A stretch of 64,000 nucleotides of DNA from Dysidea avara (lineage: Eukaryota > Porifera > Demospongiae > Dictyoceratida > Dysideidae): assembly GCF_963678975.1 (NCBI RefSeq), contig NC_089274.1, positions 48,018,075 to 48,082,074 on the forward strand, written 5' to 3'. A model generated the notes under the pieces. The model made no database searches. It saw only the letters and a list, made by a program, of their open reading frames with translations, and was not told the origin of the DNA. The first letter of the stretch is position 1. Every line of letters starts with the position of its first letter. Positions 46,501 to 56,800 of the stretch are shown piece by piece. Made by a program: the position numbers and the translations under genes.

Positions 46501-47618
46501 GTGAATCTACCAAGTGCACACCACCCAAGCAGAGACAAATATAACAGTCAGTCACTGGACATTTACCATCCAAATAGTCTGCATATCTGACCATAACTCA
46601 GTGTGCTCAGACATAATGTCCAAAAGAAAAAAGATGGTGCCTAAGGAATACAAGTTTGGTTTATGGCTTGTACTGCTAATCATAACTACGTACCACTTGG
46701 TTGCTAGGAGACACTATATTCTTACAACCCAAAGGGGGTGGCCATGAATGTACTAGGCCTACTCACATTCAATTAGCAACAGTTGTTAGCTCACAACAAT
46801 CACCAATTGATACAAGTGTTAATGGAATTGATTTAACAAGTACATTCTGACTTTAATTGATTGAAATGTCCTACCTTGTCCTACCACGACCGATCAAGCC
46901 TGCACATTATAGGACATTGTAGTGGGTCTACTGCTGAACATTATATTTGTCTCTGCACCCAATTCAAGGTGTTGCCATACTAATTAGAATATTAGCATAT
47001 GGTGAACATTTATTTACTTCAGGAAATTCAGTAACTTCAATCTTGTTTCCTCGTTTTGATTTCAGATATGATTTTACATCACCATGGCACATGTATGGTA
47101 ACACCATCAATAGTATGGCTTCTTCTGGTACTACACTAACACCAATAAGACTCATGACATTTGGATGGTTGAACTTTTGAGCTATAGTACACTCCTTAAT
47201 AAATTCTTTAGTTTTACTTGATGACAGATCTGTGTTAAATAAAACAGGTAAAAGTGCATAACCTCCATTCATAACTGTAACTAACCAGCCACATATCAGT
47301 CAAGGATCTGATTATTGACTCACAGTAATTCATGACCAATTCAATTATTGGCAAGTGCTTGCTTTTCAGTAACTCACTGGTGCATACCTTTGTTGCATTT
47401 CTACAGATTATATGACAGTTGAAGAAAGATGTGGAGTCATTTTAAATTAGAGGTTAAAAGCCTGAAAGTATTTACAGTTACTTTAGACACTTTAGAGAAT
47501 TATATATTGGCAGTGGTGTCCATTCTTGACAAATAAACAATACACTGTAAGTACATATATAAACTTTGATGGCTACAGATATAGGGGTATGTGTTACGTA
47601 GTTAAGTAGTTTTGGTTT
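34571..47618 (-). CDS. Met-like tyrosine kinase (gene D), 5' incomplete
   Basis: Exons, 5' to 3': 47555-47618 (tentative, holds VAIK), 47018-47229, 38678-38787, 36174-36351, 34729-34865, 34571-34679. The phases agree, giving 269 codons plus stop. Features: VAIK; FIKECTIAQKFNHPNVMSLI (C-helix, then the Met/TAM-like HPNV); LPYMCHGD at the hinge; HRDLAAGN; VADFG; LPVKWLAPE; TDVWSLGV; CWSFTPEDRP. The catalytic-loop Arg of HRDLAARN is Gly here. Residues VAFYFCT replace the single residue usual between NC and LDE, if the only AG acceptor is used. The protein ends soon after the C-lobe, so it lacks the docking tail of Met. The P-loop, TM and ectodomain exons were not found. Activity is possible, since Lys, Asp and DFG are kept, but altered function or a decaying gene cannot be excluded. 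Confidence 0.75.
34866..36173. other. Intron of gene D
   Basis: No exon recognised. About 35,300-35,400 and 35,560-35,620 contain phrases repeated near 9330 and 38,110-38,165. Confidence 0.45.
36352..38677. other. Intron of gene D
   Basis: Holds a C tract (36,370-36,386) and a short tandem repeat (36,850-37,060). A hydrophobic 118-codon plus frame (38,093-38,449) has no domain or splice support and is left uncalled. Confidence 0.45.
36850..37060. repeat. Three diverged tandem copies of about 80 bp
   Basis: The units share AAGTGTACAACAG, TATGTGGGATAGGTAA, ATGCAAA and GCAGCAATGGGAACCC. The copies at about 36,867, 36,963 and (partial) 37,046 are diverged. Confidence 0.55.
39043..39366. repeat. 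Palindromic head of composite copy 1
   Basis: Arms 39,043-39,196 and 39,210-39,366 are near-perfect complements. The outer ends AAAACAGCCAAGCTGTAAAA relate to the foldback at 18,131. Confidence 0.9.
39590..43390 (+). repeat. Satellite array, about 31-bp unit, about 120 copies
   Basis: Consensus GTAGCTGAACTCTCTACAGG then GTGATTTGTTT, with length variants of 27-32 bases. TGTAG and CTACA inside the unit are inverted. Units alternate between types (GAACTCTC against GATCTCTC; GGTGACTTCTT against GGTGATTTGTT), giving two-unit and longer higher-order patterns. Confidence 0.95.
44374..44498. repeat. GTGC/GT microsatellite
   Basis: Imperfect GTGCGTGC and GTGTGT repeats over about 125 bases. Confidence 0.95.
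44559..44785. mobile_element. pogo/Tigger-like MITE, TA target
   Basis: TA, then CAGTGGATCCTCACTAATCC at the left; the complement of the right end reads CAGTGGATCCTCACTAATCT, then TA. It is 227 bases, non-coding. It carries a reverse copy of the shared TE motif (44,701-44,723). A second copy starts at 63,887. Confidence 0.8.
44786..47017. other. Intron of gene D
   Basis: No exon recognised. It contains a perfect 54-bp tandem duplication at about 46,012-46,118 (CCCTCAATTGCTTTATCCAG) and a diverged duplication at about 46,200-46,350 (GTGGGAAATGTT, AAAGTAGACAATGATA). Confidence 0.45.
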
Positions 47619-47841
47619 CTGTTGTTTTGAATTTAGCTTTTTATTATTACTGTGTTGAATCTGTTTTACAGCAGTATGCATGCATGCAATAATATCTAGT
47701 ATAGCTATTAATCCCCCAGCAACACTTTACTTTTCACCTCCCACCACATTAAAACGATCAAGATACTCTAATAGAACAGTCAAGTAACTACTCTATTAGA
47801 GTAATCAAGCTGAAAACTTTTGCCTATTATATTATTCATTT

Positions 47842-48112
47842 CAGGAGCGGCTCCAGGGGAGTTTCTGAGGTTTATGGAACCAGTCGATATATTCTAATAG
47901 TGCAGTCAATCACTCTAATAAAGTAGTCACAGTATTCAGAGCACCAGTGTAGCAAGCTATGTAACTAAATAAGGATTTTATGTACTTTATCAGTGATATT
48001 AATTAGTAGAGGGCAGTTATTCTCAACAGGCAGTTGCTTTTTTTTTGTCTTCACCAAAAATCTAGCTATGCTTTTGATTAGAAACCAGTCATCAAAAATC
48101 CTGGAGCTACTT
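47842..48112 (-). mobile_element. MITE related to the one at 25,767, reverse orientation
   Basis: Starts CAGGAGCGGCTCCAGG and ends TCCTGGAGCTACTT. The flanks ATTCATTT and ATGCATTT agree at 7 of 8 bases, consistent with a hAT-type 8-bp duplication. It carries the shared TE motif (47,884-47,930). Confidence 0.55.
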
Positions 48113-48285
48113 ATGCATTTTTATATATACTTTATTATTACACATTTTAGTTCTTATATCTGGATACAATAAATAAAATCCCTGTATAAACCAGACAAAT
48201 AACGTCTCAGGATGTGACAAGTACTCAAGAGCAACACAGGAATTGACCACTTCTGTACTCACAGTTCTTGTAAGTTTATTTCTAA

Positions 48286-51200
48286 TCTAATCCAAAACAG
48301 CCAAGCTGTAAAAAAAAGTGTGCGGCCCTCAAAAAGGCTATGATGAAAAAAGATGTGAAATCCAAGGTGGTGGCCAAGAAATGGCTGTGATGGTAGGTTA
48401 ATGGTAAAAATTTTAATAACAACAATTCAGGTTAATTTGGTGCCGCTTGGTCTTGGCACAAAATTCACCTGAATTGTCATTATTAAACTTTTTACCATTA
48501 ACCTACCATCACAGCCATTTCTTGGCCGCCACCTTGGATTTCACATCATTTTTCATCATAGCCTTTTTGAGAGCCGCACATTTTTTTTACAGCTTGGCTG
48601 TTTTGGATTAGATTTCATTTCTTTTTGTATTTGTATACCCCAAAGCCGGCCTATGGCCGGCTTTGGGACTTTTTTAACCTACTTTTTTTTCTTTACCACA
48701 GGAAGAAGAAAAGGTGAAGTAGATGTGCTTTAAATATTTTATCAATAAATGTACAAATTATATATATAATACATATATTGATTACAGAAATCTCCATGGT
48801 GGTTTCTTTGTAACTGAACACTCTACAAGGTGACTTCTTCTAGATGCTCTCTCTACAGGGTGAATCGTTTGTAGCTGAATGATCTACAAGGTAACTTCTT
48901 CTAGCTGATCTCCCTACAGGGTGATTTGTTTGTAGCTGAATTCTGTACAGGTGATTTGTTTGCAGCTGAGCTCTTTACAGAATGATTTCTTTGTAGCTGA
49001 ACTCTCTACAAGGTAACTTCTTCTAACTGATCTTTCTACATGGCAATTTGTTTGTGGCTGAATTTTCTACAGGGTGATTTCTTTGCAGCTGAACTCTCTA
49101 CATGGTGGTTTCTTTGTAGCTGAACTCTCTACAAGGTAACTTCTTCTAGCTGATCTCTCTACAGGGTATATTTGTTTGTAGCTGAATGATTTACAAGGTA
49201 ACTTCTTCTAGCTGATCTCTCTACAGGGTGATTTGTTTGTAGCTGAACGATCTACAAGGTAACTTCTTCTAGCTGATCTCTCTACAGGGTGATTTGTTCG
49301 TAGCTGAATTCTGTACAGGTGATTTGTTTGCAGCTGAGCTCTTTACAGAATGGTTTCTTTGTAGCTGAACTCTCTAAAAGGTAACTTCTTCTAACTGATC
49401 TTTCTACGGGGCAATTTGTTTGTGGCTGAATTTTCTACAGGGTGATTTCTTTGCAGCTAAACTCTCTACATGGTGGTTTCTTTGTAGCTGAACTCTCGAC
49501 AAGGTAATTTCTTCTCTCTACAGGGTGATTTATTGGTAGCTGAATTCTGTACAGGTGATTTGTTTGCAGCTGAGCCCTTTACAGAATGGTTTCTTTGTAG
49601 CTGAACTCTCTACAAGGTAACTTTTCTAGTTGATGTCTCTACAAGGTCACTAGTTTGTAGCTGAACTCTCTACATGGTGGTTTCTTTGTAACTAAACTTT
49701 CTACAAGGTGACTTCTTCTAGCTGATCTTTCTACAGGGTGATTTGTTTGTAGCTGAACTCTCTACAAAGTAACTTCTTCTAGCTGATCTCTCTACAGGGA
49801 GATTTGTTTGTAGCTGAACTCTCTACAGGTGATTTGTTTGAAGCTGAACTCTCTAAAATGATGGTTTCTTTGTAGCTGAACTCTCTACAAGGTAACTTCT
49901 TCTAGCTGATGTCTCTACAAGGTCACTAGTTTGTAGCTGAGCTCTCTACATGGTGGTTTCTTTATAACTGAACTCTCTACAATGTAACTTCTTCTAGCTG
50001 ATCTCTCTACAGGGTGATTTGTTCGTAGCTGAATTCTGTACAGGTGATTTATTTGCAGCTGAGTTCTTTACCAAATGGTTTCTTTGTAGCTGAACTCTCT
50101 ACAGGGTAACTTCTTCTAACTGATCTTTCTACAGGGTGATTTGTTTGTAGCTGAACTATCTACAAGGTAATTTCTTCTAGCTGATTTCTCTACAGGGTGA
50201 TATATTTGTAGCTGAATTCTGTACAGGTGATTTGTTTGAAGCTGAGCCCTTTACAGAATGGTTTCTTTGTAGCTGAACTCTCTTCAAGGTAACTTTTCTA
50301 GCTGATGTCTCTGCAAGGTCACTAGCCTGTAGCTGAACTCTCTACATGGTGGTTTCTTTGTAACTGAACTTTCTACAAGGTGACTTCTTCTAGCTGATCT
50401 TTCTACAGGGTGATTTGTTTGAAGCTGAACTCTCTACAAGGAAACTTCTTCTAGCTGATCTCTCTACAGGGAGATTTGTTTGTAGCTGAACTCTCTACAG
50501 GTGATTTGTTTGCAGGTGAACTCTCTACATGATGGTTTCTTTGTAGCTGAACTCTCTACAAGGTAACTTCTGATAGCTGATCTATCTACAGGGAGATTTA
50601 TTTGTAGCTGAACTCTCTACATGATGGTTTCTTTGTAGCTGAACTCTCTACAAGGTAACTTCTTCTATTGATCTCTCTACAGGGCAATTTATTTGTAGCT
50701 GAACTCTCTACATGGTGGTTTCTTTGTAGCTGAACTCTACAAGGTGATTTCTTCTAGCTGAACTATCTCTTTCAATAGTTGCATGAACTCCCTACAAGGT
50801 AACTTCTTCTAGCTGATCTCTCTACAGGGTGAATTGTTTGTAGCTGATCTCTCTACAGGGTGACTTGTTTGTAACTGATCTCTAAACAGGTTCCTTGTTT
50901 GTAGCTGATCTCTTGAATTCTCTTCAGGGTGACTGCTCTATTAGGATGACTGCTCTACTAGAGTATCTCGATCTCGCACTTGCTGCACCAAGTTGGATTT
51001 CGTGTTATAACTCCGTGACTTTAAGTCTGATTCTTCTACACCATTGATGAGCCTTACTAAGATGATTACTTCATCTGTACAAAGATTTTCAAAGCATTAC
51101 CCTAAGTGGTTTGTCTGGTAGGCGTGGCAAGCAGTAGTTTTTTATTAGCTAATCTCGATTGCATAATTGTTACACACTGTTGGTTTTTTCGTTGTATTTT

Positions 51201-51763
51201 CCTGGTTTTTAGCTCGATTTCTTTCAAACCACAAAAGGTTTCAGGTTCAATAGTTAACCTAGTCACCCACCGATTTTCAGCTTCTTCCCATACGCGGTTT
51301 ACCCTGTAGGCGTGACAACATATTGGTGTTATTTTTCGTGAATAATCGCTCATAACTCTTTGCCTGTTTATCGTATTCCAGCCAAAGTTGGTACAGAGAT
51401 GCGCCTTTATACCCCCCTTCTGTGTGCCAAATTTCAAGGCGATCGGATATGGAGTTCGCGTTTTATAGCAGTTTTTGTAAGTGTGCGAAAAGAGGAAGAA
51501 AAATAAGAAGAAAAAAAACGAAGAAACTAAGCCAATTTTTGAAGTCGCATATCTCGGGAACGCTTGAAGCGATTTCGCTCAAATTTGGAATGTGGAGTAC
51601 TGAAGGTGGAGGGAGTGTCCACAGCAAAAATCGTCTTGTTTCATCAAGGCAGCACAGAGCTACAGAGGTGCGAAAATTGCATTTTCGTTCTTCCTGTCAA
51701 TATACTCACGGGTGTTACGCGCCGGCTTCTTGGGCCGCACGACACACTACCGTGTGTCTTGAT
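48286..51763 (+). mobile_element. Composite satellite element, copy 2 (3.5 kb)
   Basis: The same three parts as copy 1: palindromic head (48,286-48,613, then AAGCCGGCCTATGGCCGGCT), satellite array (about 48,786-50,925) and conserved tail (50,925-51,763) ending GTGTGTCTTGAT. The arrays differ in length (about 2.1 against 3.8 kb), while head and tail remain similar. It lies upstream of the known gene D exons on that gene's strand, so it may be in an intron. Confidence 0.7.
48786..50925 (+). repeat. Satellite array of copy 2, about 70 units
   Basis: The same unit as at 39.6 kb, with a prominent alternation of GGTAACTTCTTCTAGCTGAT and GGGTGATTTGTTTGTAGCTG. A longer period of several units is visible (49,160-49,600 resembles 48,900-49,150). 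Confidence 0.95.
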
Positions 51764-51863
51764 TCCTTGTGGGTAGATCCAAGTGCTCCTATGATGTAGG
51801 TACCACTGAAACAGAGGTTTTCCACACTCTCTTAGTTTTTATCTAAAGGTCTGCATACTTGTC

Positions 51864-52545
51864 TCACTTTTCAACAGCCTTTTGCTGGATACAACTATCC
51901 CCAGGAATTGCTACATCAATTAACTTAGTAACATTATGTTGCTTATCCACTAACGTGGGTAAGTCAAAAGTAACAGTAAAATCCCACATTAATCTGCAGG
52001 CAGTCTGGCTTATGAACCCACCACTGACCAACAACATCAAACCATAAAACCCACCCAATTTCCAATTAATAAAGTGTACAACCTGGTCATGCCATTTCTT
52101 GTACTCAGTTTGGGCTATGCAAGAACATAACTAATAAGGTGATCAATTGTCTCATCTGCAGAATTACATAGGTGGTAAAATGGAGAATAGTCTAAGGGAA
52201 AGTTTTTTAGCCTTCATCACATTGGTAGCTAGTGCCTGTTCCTGAGCAGCAAATATCAGCCCTTCAGGTTCCTTTATAAACTTGACATGCTGTAACCAAT
52301 GCCATGATTAACTTGGGGCAACACATCAGAACAAAACTGACTATTCAATGCTTTTCCCAGCCATGCAGACAGGTGGCGGTCTTCAGACTGAGACTTAAGC
52401 AACTGAGGTTTCTCAGTGGAAAACCACTCTCATGATGAAACCTGTTGAAGGTGTGGCTCCACTGACTTGCTCACATAATATCCCAAGTTGGTACACTTCT
52501 TCACCATTTAGTCTGAAACAGAAAGGAGTCCCCTACCTCCATAGG
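51864..52545 (-). pseudogene. Retroelement RT-protein remnant (third LINE type)
   Basis: Minus-strand pieces include DSDIDRLYVHRTYGGRGLLS (near 52,570-52,510) and, nearer the 3' end, FTVTFDLPTLVDKQHNVTKL followed by IDVAIPGDSCIQQKAVEK and a stop at 51,864. The IDVAIPGD phrase is a conserved C-terminal block of many animal LINE-derived reverse transcriptase proteins. Several stops and shifts lie between the pieces, and no catalytic RT motif is left. Confidence 0.7.
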
Positions 52546-52604
52546 TCCTGTGGACATAAAGTCTATCAATGTCACTATCTATAATGAATGCTCTGCGTAT
52601 ATGT

Positions 52605-52759
52605 TAAAGCATAGCCGCGAGTGCTATATGAAAAATAAAGTACGAGGCGCGCGGCCGAGATGCTAATAAAGCACGAGGCGACGCCGAGTGCTTTATTAGC
52701 ATCGAGGCCAAGCGCCGAGTACTTTATTTTTCGTATAGAACGAGCAAGGCTATGCTTTA
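52605..52759. repeat. 155-bp palindrome, AATAAAGYACGAGGCG type
   Basis: TAAAGCATAGCC pairs with GGCTATGCTTTA at the ends, and GCTAATAAAGCACGAGGCG pairs with CGCCGAGTGCTTTATTAGC at the centre. It is non-coding. Confidence 0.85.
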
Positions 52760-53224
52760 AATGATTTATGGAACTTTCTAGTCGTGTAGCTTCACCATAC
52801 ACTAGGACTCGTAATTAACAAGCGTTGCACGAACTATTAGCAGCCTGAACGCACACAAACTAGTTTAACAAAGTAACTCACGCGTATTTCACCATAGTTT
52901 GGCATAGTAGACGTTCATCGCGTCTTTTGGCAGGTTTTGCTCACAACCCACAATCGATTCTATTGCGAGTCACATGGTGAAGTATTTCCGTGATATCTCC
53001 AGGAGTTGTCCGTTTACATTAACAAACGTAACAGCAACGTTACCTTCTCCCACCCATCATCGAAGCATTTAGGTATGTCTATAAAAGTAATCCAGTGGTA
53101 GAACTTGTATTGGCTGGGATGATTGATCACTCAGCGCGGCGAGACTATCAGCCTTCACTGGCTTGGGTGATTAGTCGTACTGGCGCGAGCCCCGTAGGCC
53201 ATTAGCCTACACTAAGGCACGTGG

Positions 53225-53300
53225 GCAACTGTGCTTTATTGCCCACAAAGAGTGTTTTATTGTGAATAAAGCACTCTTTGTGGTCGATGAAACAGTTGGC
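53225..53300. repeat. Small palindrome with AATAAAGCAC
   Basis: Arms 53,225-53,259 and 53,266-53,300 (CAACTGTGCTTTATTGCCCA; complement of the right arm similar). It shares the AATAAAGCAC phrase with the palindrome at 52,605. Confidence 0.65.
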
Positions 53301-53892
53301 CGGCTGAGGCTGAGAGTGTACACTTTTCCCTTTGATCTCGCCCACGCAAAGTTCTATAAACATGGTTAAGAGCTTTATCCAGCTTGTATATCTCTGCCTG
53401 AATCTAATTTCTCAACAAAGGTATTGCATATAAGAATTTATAGTTTGCATTATATTCTTGTTGTTTAAATGGCTATGGAGGATCTTACGTACTTGTTGGC
53501 TTATAAGCAGTAGCAAGAGTAAATAATGGAAGAGAGAGTATCCAACTGCCATACACTGCATCGAAATGCAGGGAAAAACTCTCATTAGTAACGTTGCATT
53601 TTACAGTTTGTGACACTTTAAAACAGATAGTATACTCCTTGTGATCATGTGAACACCGTCTTAACTATTATACACATTCCGGCAATTTTACATGTGTACC
53701 TGGAGCCACAGTGCCTGCTGGTCTTTATTTAATTTGAATTAGCAATAAATTAATTGGGATATGTAATAAAAACTATGTGTAATATGTTTTGCACGTGTGT
53801 GACAAAAACTCTCAACAACTGAGTCATACAAAAATACAAATACATAAAAGAAGTTACAGCATTTACAAGTGTACAAAGTTTACATCATTCAA
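53301..53892. other. 3' flank of gene B
   Basis: No exon seen. Probable 3' UTR of gene B in the last few hundred bases. Confidence 0.4.
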
Positions 53893-56800
53893 CTACACAG
53901 TTTGATAAGAAGGATTATCATCCAATACATTATCCCCTACTGATATTGGTACATATGATGGATTAGTGTCTGTTTTAATCATCTCCTCTGTACACACAAC
54001 ATAATCATAATCTTCTTTCTTTTTCTTTATCTCTGGGGTTGTTCCATATGATGGATTACAATCAACTACAACCTCATACTTGAGGTCATCATGCATGTTT
54101 AATGTGTTTCTGTTTGACTGATCAATTACATCATAAGCTGGGTTAGGAATGATTGCAACTCCACCAGTCACTGCTTTAGTACTAGTAGCTATACTGCCTC
54201 TAGTTGTACTATAAGTAGCTGATTTCTTTCTACAATACAACACAACTACTATTAGTAGTATAAGAGTGACTATCAATAGTAGAGTACACATGACTGCAAT
54301 TCCAATGATCAGTCCAGTACTTGAGGCTGTACAAATACAAAAAAAACACATTACAATTCATTTAGCTACACAAGTGCAAACAACAAAGCCTAAAAGCCAA
54401 TTATTGGCACAACACAGTAACAATGGTAGGTCAAATTTAATAGAATAGTTTTTAACCTCATGGTACTAAAATATACCATACATGTAAAAAGTTTTAAGGC
54501 AGAAAACATTCGTAGATGAGCAACTGTGGAAAGATTCAGAAGAAAATGTTTGTAGCTAGGCAGTTATCATAGCTAAATATTTGTAGCTGAAAGGTGATCT
54601 AGGAATTTTTTCCATCTCAAAATGTATTATACATATGGTATGTGATGTTAGGACAAAAATCACAATGCATATCATTTGCTGACTATAAGTCAAGAATTCT
54701 GTTACTGACAAACTGTACAATCGTGACCAACTAGTAACTCGCTGCTGCATTAGTATAGTATTTCTATAGGGTATACAACACACATGTGAAGCTGTTTTAA
54801 AATTAGATGTTACTCTAAAAGACTTGAAAGCATTCAAGAAAATTGCTTTATAAATGACATGCTACTTTAGAACATGTAAAGCACTTATACACTTGTAGTA
54901 GATGTCTTTAAGGGCTGAGATGACATAAAAAATTAACAAGGTACAGCCAACATAATTATTGACATCACTTCAGGTTTTTAAATCCTTGAAGATGCCATAT
55001 TACGAGTGTCTAAGTGTCTTCAACAATGGTGTAGAAGCAGTGAGTTAGTACAGAAAGCTCCTATGGTAACTACAAAGGGTATTTCAGCAAGACCCTTCTT
55101 CAAAGATTAGAGAGGTCATGAGAAGCATGATAACAGTTAGTAATCTCGATTAATATATATTCGAGGCTTCACAGATGTGTGATAATTGCAGCAAATTTGT
55201 AGAGCCAATGTCAACGTAGCTGTCTAGGTCTGCAGAGCAAAAGCTACAAATATGCTCCTTTAGCTACTACGATGGTTATATTCCTTAAAGAGCTACAGAA
55301 AACAGGTGTAAAGAATTACCTGAAAGCAATTTCTTCATTACAAATGCATCACTTCGCTTGTGTTTACTGATGTGTTAAATAATTATTATTAATTTTCCAC
55401 AAGAGGCTAATTGCAGTACTATGGATCTTAAGGTGGTTGTAAACAAGGTGTCCTATCAAGCCCAGCTGTCTTACCAATAAGACACCTGCTATCATGTCTC
55501 TTCATAAATAAGAGACCTCCATACATCAAAGCAAGTTCTACGTACCATCTAAAGCAACTATATATATACAAATTCCTAAACTTTCAGATAATTGATAAGA
55601 ATGCAAATGAATTTTTGATATCATACAGTACGATAGTACTGTAAATCGTATTGAATAGTAGGGACCACAAAGGAGTAGGCTTGGCCCACAAAATAACATC
55701 ACCCAAAAACCAGCCTCAATTTTCCCTGATGACGATGAGGCAGCATTGGTTAGGTATCACACAGTACAATAGTACTGTATAGTAGGGACCACAAAGGAGT
55801 ACGCATGGTCCACAAAATAACATCACCCAAAAACCAGCCTCAATTTTCCCCAATGACAATGAGGCAGTAATAGTTAGGTAGAGCTAAGCCCAAACAAGCT
55901 TTCAGATCGACCCGAAATGCTTTCAACAAGTTGCAACAGAATTTTAAAAATACTTTATTTAACGGAATTTTCTACTGACTGACTGATGCCTTCAGACAAG
56001 CGTAACTCAATAACAGCTTCAAACGATAATTGATATAGATGGGGCGCAGCACCATTTCAGACGTGGTATGTGTGGGTTCACCAGTCATAATAATTATTTA
56101 CAAAAAAAAAATAACAAACAAGTACACAGAAATTTTGGAATTTTCAACTAGAGTAGGGACCATAGCACATCGATAAAAAGTACTGAAACAAGCTGGAGTA
56201 GTGCACGATATTAAATCACAGTAAAACAATAAGAAGTGTATATCCCTACTGTGCTCAAGTAGGGATATAATACTTCTTATTGTTTTACTGTGATTTAATA
56301 TCGTGCACTACTCCAATAGATGGGGCGCAGCACCATTTCAGACGCGGTATGTGTGGGTTCACCAGTCATAATAATTATTTACAAAAAAAAATTAACAAAC
56401 AAGTACACAGAAATTTTGGAATTTTCAACTAGAGTAGGGACCATAGCACATCGATAAAAAGTACTGAAACAAGCTGGAGTAGTGCACGATATTAAATCAC
56501 AGTAAAACAATAAGAAGTGTATATCCCTACTGTGCTCAAGTAGGGATATAATACTTCTTATTGTTTTACTGTGATTTAATATCGTGCACTACTCCAGCTT
56601 GTTTCAGTACTTTGTATCGATGTGCTATGGTTCCTACTCTAGTTGAAAATTCCAAATTTTTCTGTGAATTAAGGGAATATATATCACATAGTTAAGTGAA
56701 CGATAGTCAAGAATGCAATAAATTATACTGTGCTAGCCTGAGACAATTGATTTAAAAAAAGAAAATTGGATAATTGATGAATTTCTTTATATTATTTTGT

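Noticed and set aside
39590-50925. CRISPR array
   Set aside because: Units are tandem with no unique spacers, vary in length, and lie in an animal genome. They are satellite DNA.
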